Below are positions 7,897-16,197 of a DNA stretch of 49,268 bases, piece by piece. The notes beneath the pieces were generated by a model that had not been told where the DNA came from, did not search any database, and saw nothing but the letters and a program-made list of their open reading frames with translations. Origin of the DNA: JBFGCM01 sp041581135 (GTDB lineage: Bacteria > Actinomycetota > Acidimicrobiia > Spongiisociales > UBA5794); contig JBFGCM010000017.1 in assembly GCA_041581135.1 (NCBI GenBank), positions 1 to 49,268 on the forward strand. Direction: 5' to 3'. A program made the translations under genes and the position numbers. How positions within the stretch are numbered: the stretch's first letter is position 1; the number at the start of each line of letters is the position of its first letter.

Positions 7897-9345
7897 TCAG
7901 TAGCTCCGTCCGGGTGGAGCGTTGCGGTCGAGGAAGTCATAGATCTCGGTGAGGTCGACTCCCGGCATCGTCTCCACGGGCATCGCAGCCAGCACGTGGC
8001 TGTTGGGTCGAGCCGACGGCCATGCGTGACCCGCCCACCGGGTGACCAGATCGGGCGCGGGCCGGCGGCAGCAGTCGCCGTCGGGGCACTGCGAGACCGA
8101 GTGGCGGTCGGTGTCGCGTCCCCGGAAGTGCTTGGCATCATCGAAGCGCACGCCCACCGTGATGGCACTCAGCGGATGACGGCCCACCTCGACGTGGGTC
8201 CCGCACCAATAGGTGCCGATGGAGGTGTCGGTGTACTGGTAGTGAATGGTGAACTTGTCCTCCGAGCGGAACGCCTGTCGGGTGCCCCACTCCCGACACA
8301 GGCGCTGTCCCTCGATGGCACCGACGGTGTTGGTCGGGAATGGGACGTCGTTGTTCTCGTACGCCTTCCAGATGATGCCGTTCTCGTCGGAGCGGAGGAA
8401 GTGCACCAGGAGGTCCAGATGCTGGGTGGCCAGGTTGGTGAATCGGTGCCCCGCCATCTCGTACGACACGGCGAACAGGTCCTTGAGATCCTCGATGGAC
8501 AGATCCCGCTCCGACTTGGCGTCCCGGAGGAACGGGACCGCAGCCACCTCGGGCATGAGGACTGCTCCGGCGAAGTAGTTCGCCTCGACCCGTTGCCTCA
8601 GGAAGTCGGCGAAGTCCTCGGGATCCTCGTGCCCCAGCGCGAAGTGACCGAGGGTCTGGACGACCACCGACCGGGCCCGGGTCGCCGACAGCTCGTCACG
8701 CTGCGGGATGTAGATGCGGTTGTTGCGAAGATCGGTGACCGACCGCACCGACCCGGGGACACCCTGAGAGCGATGCACCGTGAACCCGTATCCGGCTGCG
8801 AGATCGCGCAGATTGGCCTCGGTGATGGCACCGGCACCCTGGTACCCGATGCGGCTCACCGCATCGGCGGCGACCTTCTCGATCTCGGCGAAGTAGTTGC
8901 CCCGCTGCTTCATCTCGGCGCGGAGCTCGGCGTTGGCGGCGCGTGCCTCGTCCCGGGTCGCCGGTGGCGCCGATGCCCGTGCCCGCAGCTCTCGGTACAG
9001 CGCGATGATGTGCTCCATTGCCTCGTCGGGCATCTTCGCCGACGCCTTGATGTGGGGCAGGTTGAGGTCTTGGTAGAACGGATCCGCTTGCGCCCGGTCC
9101 AATGCGATCTCGAGTTCGGCCCTCCGATTGGGCGCCTCCGGCAGCATCAGCTCGACGGTGGACACGTCCAACGCCTCTGCCAGCTCGTTGATGGTCGACA
9201 GCCGCGGGTTGCGTTTGCCGTTCTCGATCATCGAGAGGTAGCTCGCCGGCTTGCCGATCGCAGCCCCAAGCCCGCCGAGGGTCAGCCCTCGTTCCTTGCG
9301 GTAGTGACGAACCCGGTGACCGAACACCGCCGGATCGAAGGTCAT
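7897..9345 (-). CDS. ramB: RamB/ScfR-type transcriptional regulator (XRE HTH + ImmA/IrrE-like + DUF2083)
   Basis: About 482 residues. Residues 8-65 are an XRE helix-turn-helix (FGHRVRHYRKERGLTLGGLG...). Residues 170-290 are an ImmA/IrrE-like domain with the family's RQRVEANYFAGAVLMP segment. The remainder resembles the short-chain fatty acyl regulator C-terminus (DUF2083), including a QCPDGDCC cysteine cluster. The peptidase HExxH is replaced by QTLGH (Q230, T231, H234), so it is probably a sensor fold rather than a protease. RamB controls acetate and glyoxylate genes in Corynebacterium and Mycobacterium, and here it is divergent from aceB-aceA, which supports the name. ATG 9345 is chosen because AGGGGAG lies 8 nt upstream; the GTG three codons earlier would abut that site. 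Confidence 0.88.
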   Translation of the reverse strand: MTFDPAVFGHRVRHYRKERGLTLGGLGAAIGKPASYLSMIENGKRNPRLSTINELAEALDVSTVELMLPEAPNRRAELEIALDRAQADPFYQDLNLPHIKASAKMPDEAMEHIIALYRELRARASAPPATRDEARAANAELRAEMKQRGNYFAEIEKVAADAVSRIGYQGAGAITEANLRDLAAGYGFTVHRSQGVPGSVRSVTDLRNNRIYIPQRDELSATRARSVVVQTLGHFALGHEDPEDFADFLRQRVEANYFAGAVLMPEVAAVPFLRDAKSERDLSIEDLKDLFAVSYEMAGHRFTNLATQHLDLLVHFLRSDENGIIWKAYENNDVPFPTNTVGAIEGQRLCREWGTRQAFRSEDKFTIHYQYTDTSIGTYWCGTHVEVGRHPLSAITVGVRFDDAKHFRGRDTDRHSVSQCPDGDCCRRPAPDLVTRWAGHAWPSARPNSHVLAAMPVETMPGVDLTEIYDFLDRNAPPGRSY

Positions 9346-9402
9346 CAGCGGCACTCCCCTGGTGTGATAATCAGCATTCCGTCATCTTAGACTGAAAAAT
9401 GA

Positions 9403-9420
9403 TCGGAATTCACCGCAAAA
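9403..9420. promoter_or_regulatory. Second TTCACCG half-site with RamB-motif-like sequence
   Basis: CGGAATTCACCG followed by CAAAA repeats the TTCACCG half of the palindrome at 9432-9446. Read on the minus strand it gives CTTTTGCGG, loosely like the corynebacterial RamB motif (AAACTTTGCAAA, from memory). It may be a second regulator site. Confidence 0.3.
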
Positions 9421-9431
9421 GGTCGTTGCGA

Positions 9432-9446
9432 CGGTGAAGTTCACCG
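9432..9446. promoter_or_regulatory. Perfect 7-1-7 palindrome between ramB and aceB, candidate operator
   Basis: CGGTGAA-G-TTCACCG is an exact inverted repeat in the 117-nt divergent region. It ends 16 nt before the aceB ATG. Its position suits a repressor site for aceBA, with RamB as the obvious candidate. The half-site recurs at 9409-9415. Confidence 0.5.
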
Positions 9447-9462
9447 ATGATTCTACGGCCAC

Positions 9463-11016
9463 ATGAGGACCGACGACATACTGACGCCGGCGGCGCTGCA
9501 GTTCCTCGAGGAGCTCCACCGCCGCTTCGACCCCCGCCGCCGGGAGTTGCTCGCCGCTCGCGCCGAGCGCCAGCGCGCCCTCGACGGCGGCGAGCTACCG
9601 GATTTCCTGCCCGCGACCGAACAGGTCCGAGCAGGCGATTGGACGGTGGCGCCGCCTCCGAAGGATCTGCTGGACCGCCGGGTCGAGATCACCGGACCGG
9701 TGGACCGCAAGATGATGATCAATGCGCTCAACTCCGGCGCCAAGGTCTTCATGGCGGACTTCGAAGACTCCGCCTCCCCCACGTGGGCGAACATGATCGA
9801 TGGCCAGGTGAACTGCCGCGATGCCGTGCGCCGCACGATCACCTTCGAGAGCCCGGACGGGCGCCGCTACGAGCTGGGCGAAGAGACGGCAACGCTGATG
9901 GTGCGGCCCCGCGGTTGGCACCTCGAAGAGGCCCATCTGGAATTCGGCGGCGCACCGGCGTCGGCGAGCCTCGTGGACTTCGGTCTCTACATGTTCCACA
10001 ACGCTCGCGAGCTCATCGACCGCGGCTCGGGGCCCTACTTCTATCTACCGAAGCTGGAGAGCCACCTCGAGGCACGGTTGTGGAACGACGTGTTCGTGTT
10101 CACCCAGGACGCGCTCGACATCCCCCAGGGCACCATCAAGGCCACGGTGCTCATCGAGACGATCCTGGCGGCCTTCGAGATGGACGAGATCCTGTACGAG
10201 CTACGCGAACACTCGGCCGGTCTCAACGCCGGGCGCTGGGACTACATCTTCTCGATCATCAAGAAGTTCCGGAACCGGTCCGACATGCTGCTGCCCGACC
10301 GCGGGGCGGTGACCATGACGGTGCCGTTCATGCTGGCGTACACGAGCTTGCTCATCAAGACCTGCCACCGGCGTGGCGCCCATGCCATGGGCGGCATGGC
10401 GGCGTTCATTCCCAGTCGGCGCGACGACGAGGTCAACGAGCGGGCGTTCGCCAAGGTCAGGGAGGACAAGGAGCTGGAGTCGCGCAATGGCCACGACGGG
10501 ACGTGGGTCGCCCACCCCGATCTCGTGCCCCTCGCCGCCGAAGTGTTCACCGAGGTGCTCGGACACGAACCGAACCAGATCGATCGTCAGCGGCCGGACG
10601 TCGAGGTGAGGGCCGACCAGCTGCTGGACACCACGGTGGCGGGCGGCGAGATCACCCGCGACGGAATCCGCACCAACGTCGATGTGGGCATTCAGTACAT
10701 CGCCTCCTGGTTGCGCGGCAACGGCGCCGCGGCGATCTACAACTTGATGGAAGACGCCGCCACCGCCGAGATCTCCCGCTCCCAGCTGTGGCAGTGGGTG
10801 CGACACGGGGCGACCACCTCCGATGGTGACGTGGTGACCGCCGAGCTGGTGAGCGGCGTCGCCGACGAAGTCATGGAAGAGCTCCGGACCCGCTTCGGCG
10901 ACGATGATTTCCAGGCGGGCCGATTCCACGAGGCACGGGACCTACTGGAGCGAGTATCGCTCGGCGACGACTTCCCAGAGTTTCTGACCATTCCGGCATA
11001 CGAGTTGATCAAATAG
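9463..11016 (+). CDS. aceB: Malate synthase A
   Basis: 517 residues, the length of the A-form enzyme (form G is about 720). It condenses glyoxylate with acetyl-CoA to give malate in the glyoxylate shunt. Signature stretches are MMINALNSGAKVFMADFEDS near residues 85-104, with the acidic Mg site, the PKLESH segment, TVPFMLAYTSLLIKTCHRRG and AMGGMAAFIP. No obvious Shine-Dalgarno precedes ATG 9463, so translation may be leaderless. It is followed 11 nt later by isocitrate lyase in the same operon and is divergent from ramB. Regulation by carbon source through the palindrome at 9432 is likely but inferred. Confidence 0.96.
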   Translation: MRTDDILTPAALQFLEELHRRFDPRRRELLAARAERQRALDGGELPDFLPATEQVRAGDWTVAPPPKDLLDRRVEITGPVDRKMMINALNSGAKVFMADFEDSASPTWANMIDGQVNCRDAVRRTITFESPDGRRYELGEETATLMVRPRGWHLEEAHLEFGGAPASASLVDFGLYMFHNARELIDRGSGPYFYLPKLESHLEARLWNDVFVFTQDALDIPQGTIKATVLIETILAAFEMDEILYELREHSAGLNAGRWDYIFSIIKKFRNRSDMLLPDRGAVTMTVPFMLAYTSLLIKTCHRRGAHAMGGMAAFIPSRRDDEVNERAFAKVREDKELESRNGHDGTWVAHPDLVPLAAEVFTEVLGHEPNQIDRQRPDVEVRADQLLDTTVAGGEITRDGIRTNVDVGIQYIASWLRGNGAAAIYNLMEDAATAEISRSQLWQWVRHGATTSDGDVVTAELVSGVADEVMEELRTRFGDDDFQAGRFHEARDLLERVSLGDDFPEFLTIPAYELIK

Positions 11017-11027
11017 GAGGCGACGCC

Positions 11028-12314
11028 ATGACTGTCCAGGAGAAGATGGAAGCGAGAATCGAACGGATTCAAGAGGGCTGGGCCACCGAGCCACGGTGGT
11101 CCAACATCCAGCGGGACCACACCGCCGCCGACGTCGTCAAGCTGCAGGGCAGCCGGCCGGTGATCCACAGCCGGGCTCGCGAGGGCGCCGGCAAGCTGTG
11201 GGGGCTGCTGCAGTCCGAGGACTACGTCAATGCGCTCGGCGCCATGACCGGAGGACAAGCCGTGCAGATGGCCAAGGCGGGCCTCAAGGCGATCTACCTC
11301 AGCGGCTGGCAGGTGGCGGGTGACGCCAACCTCGCCGGCGAGGTGTACCCGGACCAGAGCCTCTACCCGGTGAACAGCGGACCGACGCTGGTGCGCCGCA
11401 TCAACAACGCACTGTCCCGCGCCGATCAGATCGAGTGGGCAGAGGGCACCAACGAGACCGACTACTTCCTCCCGATCGTGGCTGACGCCGAGGCCGGCTT
11501 CGGTGGCGTGCTCAACGCCTACGAGCTCACCAAGGCGTACATCGAGGCGGGTGCGGCCGGCGTCCACTTCGAGGACCAACTGGCGTCCGCCAAGAAGTGC
11601 GGCCACATGGGCGGCAAGGTGTTGGTGCCCACCGAGCGGGCCATCCAGAACCTGAAGGCGGCGCGCCTGGCGTCCGACGTGCAGCGCTCGAAGACCCTGG
11701 TGTTCGCCCGCACCGACGCCATGGCGGCCGACCTCATCACGAGTGACATCGACCCGCGAGATGCCGAGTTCATCACCGGGGAGCGGACCGCCGAGGGGTA
11801 CTACCGCACCCGGGCCGGCATCGAACAGGCGATCGCCCGGGGCCTGGCCTATGCCCCGTATGCCGATCTCATCTGGTGCGAGACCGCGACCCCGGATCTC
11901 AGGGACGCCAAGCGGTTCGCCGACGCCATCCACGCCAAGTTCCCCGGCAAGATGCTGTCGTACAACTGCTCACCGTCCTTCAACTGGAAGCGCCATCTGG
12001 ACGACGCCACGATCGCCACGTTCCAGAAGGAGCTGGGGGCGATGGGCTACCGGTTCCAGTTCATCACGCTCGCCGGGTTCCATGCCATCAATCACTCGAT
12101 GTTCGAGCTCGCCAAGGGCTACGCGGCCGAAGGGATGAGCGCCTACGTGCGGCTCCAGGAGTCGGAGTTCGGCATGGAGGAGATGGGCTACACGGCAACC
12201 CGCCACCAGCGTGAGGTGGGTGCGGGCTACTTCGACGAAGTGTCCCAGATCATCACCGGCGGCACCTCCTCGACATTGGCCCTCGTCGGGTCCACCGAAG
12301 AGGAGCAGTTCTAG
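11028..12314 (+). CDS. aceA: Isocitrate lyase
   Basis: 428 residues. It cleaves isocitrate to succinate and glyoxylate, the first step of the glyoxylate shunt. The catalytic KKCGHMGGKVLVPT motif with the active-site cysteine is present, as are the metal-binding VADAEAGFGG segment, HFEDQ and SYNCSPSFNW. Length and sequence fit the ICL1-type enzyme of Actinobacteria. AGGAGG lies about 7 nt before the ATG, a strong ribosome site that contrasts with aceB. It is cotranscribed with aceB (11-nt gap) and followed by a strong GC hairpin. Methylisocitrate lyase activity in propionate use is known for some actinobacterial ICLs and cannot be excluded. Confidence 0.97.
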   Translation: MTVQEKMEARIERIQEGWATEPRWSNIQRDHTAADVVKLQGSRPVIHSRAREGAGKLWGLLQSEDYVNALGAMTGGQAVQMAKAGLKAIYLSGWQVAGDANLAGEVYPDQSLYPVNSGPTLVRRINNALSRADQIEWAEGTNETDYFLPIVADAEAGFGGVLNAYELTKAYIEAGAAGVHFEDQLASAKKCGHMGGKVLVPTERAIQNLKAARLASDVQRSKTLVFARTDAMAADLITSDIDPRDAEFITGERTAEGYYRTRAGIEQAIARGLAYAPYADLIWCETATPDLRDAKRFADAIHAKFPGKMLSYNCSPSFNWKRHLDDATIATFQKELGAMGYRFQFITLAGFHAINHSMFELAKGYAAEGMSAYVRLQESEFGMEEMGYTATRHQREVGAGYFDEVSQIITGGTSSTLALVGSTEEEQF

Positions 12315-12339
12315 ACCACCAGACTGACGACAAGGGACC

Positions 12340-12364
12340 GCGGCCCGGGCAGGACCCGGGCCGC
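12340..12364 (+). terminator. Strong GC hairpin after aceA
   Basis: GCGGCCCGGG-CAGGA-CCCGGGCCGC is a perfect 10-bp stem with a 5-nt loop, 26 nt after the aceA stop. There is no U-tract, as is common for actinobacterial terminators. Confidence 0.65.
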
Positions 12365-12468
12365 ACCCGCGATGAGGCCGTGTTGTTCTCCCGGGGGGAG
12401 TCGGCGACTCCGCCGCCGCCCAGACGGTCGGCCCTCCTCCATGAAGCACTCATCGTCAACCTCGCGCG

Positions 12469-12882
12469 TCAGCAGCTCACCGCCACGCGGGCCGCCCACA
12501 GCGCCGCCTTGGCCAACGTGCGCTCGTCATCGACGGCGTCGAGGGCCTCCTCGAAGCGCCGCGCGGCCGCTGCGTCGGCATGCTCACAGCGCAGCGGTAG
12601 GACACGTGCATGGGCAATCACCACGTCGGGATCGTCCGTCACAGACTCGAGGATCTGATCCACGGCGGCCGCGCCGAGCGATGGGTCCACGACGACCATC
12701 CACTCCGCCTGGGTCGCCGCATGACCGGGCTCATTCAGGCGCTCGGTGAGGTCCCAGTAACGCCATGCCCGTTCGTCAGCGAGGTAGGCGGCGCGTTCCC
12801 GCTCGCGGATGGCATCGGCGAAAGCGACCACCCTCCGGGCGAGATCGGCCCACGAAAGCGCCGATGTTCGCGCACTATGCAC
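12469..12882 (-). CDS. Hypothetical protein
   Basis: 137 residues from GTG 12882; no family recognised. The sequence is almost entirely helical and rich in Ala, Arg and Glu, with no membrane segment and no signal peptide. A central stretch, AEWMVVVDPSLGAAAVDQILESVTDDPDVVIAHARVLPLRC, looks like a helical-repeat fragment. The frame opens directly after the stop of the ABC exporter upstream on the same strand (67 nt away), so it may be cotranscribed. No convincing ribosome site precedes the start. It could be a real small cytosolic protein or a chance open frame. Confidence 0.45.
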   Translation of the reverse strand: MHSARTSALSWADLARRVVAFADAIRERERAAYLADERAWRYWDLTERLNEPGHAATQAEWMVVVDPSLGAAAVDQILESVTDDPDVVIAHARVLPLRCEHADAAAARRFEEALDAVDDERTLAKAALWAARVAVSC

Positions 12883-12948
12883 GCCGGCGACGATCGCAAC
12901 GAAAAGATGACGAGGGCCGGCAGTGCCCGTCTCGACACCATCGCGCTT

Positions 12949-14751
12949 TCAGGAATCGGTGGTGAACTGCCGGGCCGCCAGGTCTGCGTAGAGACCACCC
13001 AGTGCAATGAGCTCGTCGTGAGAGCCCTCCTCGACGATCTTGCCCTGATCGAGGACGACGATGCGATCGGCGTCGCGCACCGTCGCCAGGCGATGAGCGA
13101 TCACCACGGTCGTGCGGCCCTGCATGAGCTTGTCCAGCGCTTCCTGCACCAGGCCCTCGGATTCCGAGTCGAGAGAGCTCGTGGCCTCGTCCAGGATGAG
13201 GATCTTCGGGTCCTTGAGCAGCGCACGAGCGATCGCCACGCGCTGGCGCTGACCGCCCGACAGTTTGACACCGCGTTCGCCCACCAGGGTGTCGTAGCCG
13301 TCGGGGAACTCGGAGATGAAGTCGTGGGCGTTGGCGGCGACGGCGGCGGACCGCACCTCGTCGGCCGTCGCACCGGGCACACCGAGCAGCAGGTTGTCGG
13401 TGATCGTGCCGGAGAAGAGCTGCGTCTCCTGAGGCACGGCCGCCATGAGTCCCCGCAGATCGGCCAGGCTGACCTTTCGGACATCTACCCCGTCGATGGA
13501 CACGGTTCCCTCGATGGGATCGTAGAAACGCGGTATGAGCTGCACGAATGTGGACTTGCCGGCCCCTGAGGGGCCGACGAGCGCCACCACCTCGCCGGGT
13601 CGCACCTCGAGGTTCACATCGGTGAGGACCTGGACGTCCCGGTCCGAGTAGCTGAAGGTCACACCGTCGAACACGATCCGTCCCTCCACCGGCCCCAGCG
13701 AGACCGGCTCGGCCGGCTCGACGATATCGCTCACCTCGTCGAGCAGCTGGAAGATGCGGCTCGACGCGCCGAGCGTCTCCTGCAACTGGCTGTAGAGACC
13801 GGTGAACGTGCCGATGGCACCCGCCACCGTGAGGGTGTACAGCAGGAACGTCACCAGGTCGCCGGCGGTCATCGAGCCGCTCAGCACCATGCGACCGCCC
13901 ACCCAGAGCACCACGGCGAGCGTACCGAACGCCACGAAGGTCACGGTGGGAACCAGAATCGCCCGGATCTTGGCGCGCCGTAGGGCGACCCGGTACGAGG
14001 CCCCGACGGCATCGGCGTATCGCTTCACCTGCTGCCGCTCGGCGGTGAACCATTGCACCACGCGGATCGCCGCGATCGACTCCTCGGCGTCGGCGGTGGC
14101 CTCGGCGACCTTGTCCTGGAAGACCGTCGACACCCTCGCCAGCTTCCGGCCGAAAACGGTGGCGACGACGAACGCGATCGGGAGGAATGCCAGCACCATC
14201 AACGACAACGAGAAGCTGGTGATGAACATCAGGATGACGCCACCGATGAGCGTGATGAACTGGGCGATGGCCTGCGCCAGAGCGTTCGACATCGTGCCTT
14301 GCACCACGGCGACATCCGACGTGAGGCGTGAGGTGATCTCGCCGGTCTTGCGGGAGTCGAAGAACTTCACCGGGAGCGTCATCAAGTGCGCATAGACCGC
14401 CGTGCGCATGTCGGCGACGACCCCCTCGCCCATCGCCGACAAGTAGTAGCCGCGCAGCACGTTGAACCCGGCCTGCAGTAAGAACACTCCGATCAGGATC
14501 AGCGCCAGGCGATCCAGCGTGCTCGTGTTGGATGTGGCCTCGAGAGCCGTGTCCACGAGCGATCCCATGATCCGGGGAAAGACCAGGCCGAGCGCCGACG
14601 CCACGACGACGCCGATCATGGCCAGAGAGAGGTGCTTGCGATAGGGCTTGACGAAGGCGAACAGCCTCCGCAGCTGCGGCAGGTCCCTGCGCGTCACGCG
14701 GCGCGAAGTGGCACCCGGCCGACGTCGCGCTGCACCTCTACCCGCAATCAT
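12949..14751 (-). CDS. ABC exporter, fused membrane and ATPase domains (MsbA/MDR type)
   Basis: About 600 residues. The first 310 form a six-helix type IV exporter membrane domain (hydrophobic stretches around LAMIGVVVASALGLVF, LALILIGVFLLQAGF, FITLIGGVILMFIT and FVAFGTLAVVLWVGG). The ATPase follows with Walker A GPSGAGKST, Q-loop PQETQLF, signature LSGGQRQR, Walker B ILILDEATSSLD and H-loop IAHRL, all intact. It works as a homodimer or with another half-transporter, exporting lipid or drug-like molecules; the substrate is not predictable. ATG 14751 is chosen because GGGAGG lies about 5 nt upstream. The much longer open frame upstream reads through non-coding DNA. It is divergent from the DUF1800 gene. 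Confidence 0.92.
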   Translation of the reverse strand: MIAGRGAARRRPGATSRRVTRRDLPQLRRLFAFVKPYRKHLSLAMIGVVVASALGLVFPRIMGSLVDTALEATSNTSTLDRLALILIGVFLLQAGFNVLRGYYLSAMGEGVVADMRTAVYAHLMTLPVKFFDSRKTGEITSRLTSDVAVVQGTMSNALAQAIAQFITLIGGVILMFITSFSLSLMVLAFLPIAFVVATVFGRKLARVSTVFQDKVAEATADAEESIAAIRVVQWFTAERQQVKRYADAVGASYRVALRRAKIRAILVPTVTFVAFGTLAVVLWVGGRMVLSGSMTAGDLVTFLLYTLTVAGAIGTFTGLYSQLQETLGASSRIFQLLDEVSDIVEPAEPVSLGPVEGRIVFDGVTFSYSDRDVQVLTDVNLEVRPGEVVALVGPSGAGKSTFVQLIPRFYDPIEGTVSIDGVDVRKVSLADLRGLMAAVPQETQLFSGTITDNLLLGVPGATADEVRSAAVAANAHDFISEFPDGYDTLVGERGVKLSGGQRQRVAIARALLKDPKILILDEATSSLDSESEGLVQEALDKLMQGRTTVVIAHRLATVRDADRIVVLDQGKIVEEGSHDELIALGGLYADLAARQFTTDS

Positions 14752-14864
14752 TGGACCTCCCTCGAGCCGCCTGGCACGGCGTTCGTCCCCGCATGCTACG
14801 GCCTGCGTAGCCCCACGAATCCTTGCGAGCCTCTCACAGTTCTCTAACAGTGGCAACCGATTCT

Positions 14865-14917
14865 GTGGAAATAGCCCGGTAGGCCCAACGGGGGACGTTC
14901 CACCCAACAGCCGGGCT
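14865..14917. other. Interleaved inverted repeats (possible structured RNA or pseudoknot)
   Basis: Two inverted repeats are nested in A-B-A'-B' order. GTGGAA (14865-14870) pairs with TTCCAC (14898-14903), and AGCCCGG (14873-14879) pairs with CCGGGCT (14911-14917). A CCC-AAC-GGG mini-hairpin (14884-14892) lies inside. They can form either a pseudoknot or two alternative hairpins. The element ends 29 nt before the ATG of the DUF1800 gene, as a 5' leader element would. Confidence 0.35.
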
Positions 14918-14946
14918 GCGTCGGCAAGGCATTCGGAGCAGAAACG

Positions 14947-16197
14947 ATGACGTTCTCCAACCGAGAGAAGATCTCCCACGTCGTGCGACGGCTCGGCATC
15001 GGAACCCACCCGGATCGTGTGGCCGCCGCCGACACCGCCGAGGCCGCCATCGCCGATGCGCTCGACCTCACGGCGCCGCCGGCGGCAGCTCCGGACGTGA
15101 CCGTGCCACTCACCCGGGAGGAGGCCATCCCCGGCATCGACACGATGCAACTCGCTTGGATGTTCTGGCTCGACCAGATGATCGGCGGCGAGCGCCCTCT
15201 CGAGGAGCGGCTCATCTGGTTCTGGCACGACCACTTCGCCACGTCCATCCGGAAGGTCCAGGTGTCCTACGTGATGTGGCAGCAGCACCTCACGTTGCGG
15301 CAGCATGCCACCGGTAGCTTCGCCGATCTGCTCCACGCCATCGCCGTCGATCCCGCCATGCTTCGCTACCTGGACGGTGTCCACAACCACGCCGATGCCA
15401 TCAACGAGAACTTCGGGCGCGAGGTCATGGAACTGTTCACCATCGGTCGTGGCAACTACACAGAACAGGACGTCGTTGCCGCCTCTGCAGCCTTCAGCGG
15501 ATGGGTGATCAACGTGCCGTTCTCACCATTCAGCAGCCTCCTCGACGTGGCACCGTGGCAGAGCACCTTCATCCCCCGCCGCCACCAGTCCGGAACGAAG
15601 ACCTTGCTGGGCGTCACGGGCGATCTGGACGCCGCCGCAGCCGTGGACGTCCTCCTGGAGCACCCGAAGACGGCCGAGACCGTTGGCGCCAAGCTGTACG
15701 TGGCGCTCGTCGGTCTCCGCCCCGATGCAGCCACCACCTCTCGGCTCGGAACCACGTTCCGGCGCAACTACTCGATCCTGGAACTGGTCGAACAGATCGT
15801 GGCGGACCCGGCCTTCGTGTCGGAGGATGCCATTCGGTCCCGGATCCGCAGCCCGCTGGAGAAGGGCGTAGGGGCGATGCAGGGCTTCACCACGCATCGG
15901 CGCAGCACCGAGGCACTCGTCCATGCCCTGCAGTCCATCGGGTACACGCCGCTGGCCCCACCCAACGTCGCCGGATTCCCCGAGGGGGAGCGGTTGCTCG
16001 GGCCCCACCAACTGGTGCACACCTTCGACTTCACCCTCGCCCTCCTGCCGCCAACCCCGACGATGACCAGTGGCGACATCCTCGCCCGCCTCGGCATCTT
16101 CGACGTTTCTCCGACCACACGAGACGTGCTCGACCGTGCCGAACCCCCGCAACGGCTGGCGCTCGCCCTCAACGCACCGGAGTACGCCCTCACATGA
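14947..16197 (+). CDS. DUF1800 family protein
   Basis: 416 residues. It has the DUF1800 landmarks LEERLIWFWHDHFATS, DPAMLRYLDG, NENFGREVMELFTIG and NVAGFPEG near the C-terminus. The biochemical role of the family is not established; it is nearly always encoded next to a DUF1501 protein, as here. No clear signal peptide is visible, unlike some members. GGAG lies 8 nt before ATG 14947. The stop overlaps the ATG of the DUF1501 gene (ATGA), implying coupled translation and a shared complex or pathway. A possible structured leader lies just upstream. Confidence 0.88.
   Translation: MTFSNREKISHVVRRLGIGTHPDRVAAADTAEAAIADALDLTAPPAAAPDVTVPLTREEAIPGIDTMQLAWMFWLDQMIGGERPLEERLIWFWHDHFATSIRKVQVSYVMWQQHLTLRQHATGSFADLLHAIAVDPAMLRYLDGVHNHADAINENFGREVMELFTIGRGNYTEQDVVAASAAFSGWVINVPFSPFSSLLDVAPWQSTFIPRRHQSGTKTLLGVTGDLDAAAAVDVLLEHPKTAETVGAKLYVALVGLRPDAATTSRLGTTFRRNYSILELVEQIVADPAFVSEDAIRSRIRSPLEKGVGAMQGFTTHRRSTEALVHALQSIGYTPLAPPNVAGFPEGERLLGPHQLVHTFDFTLALLPPTPTMTSGDILARLGIFDVSPTTRDVLDRAEPPQRLALALNAPEYALT

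Noticed and set aside
14865..14930. Class I c-di-GMP riboswitch
   Set aside because: Only the 3' ACAGCCGGGCTGC stretch resembles it; the GGGACGCAAAGCC core is missing, so I report structure without a class.
12949..15390. 813-residue version of the ABC exporter
   Set aside because: The extra N-terminal 213 residues read antisense through the DUF1800 gene; GGGAGG before ATG 14751 gives a normal 600-residue exporter.
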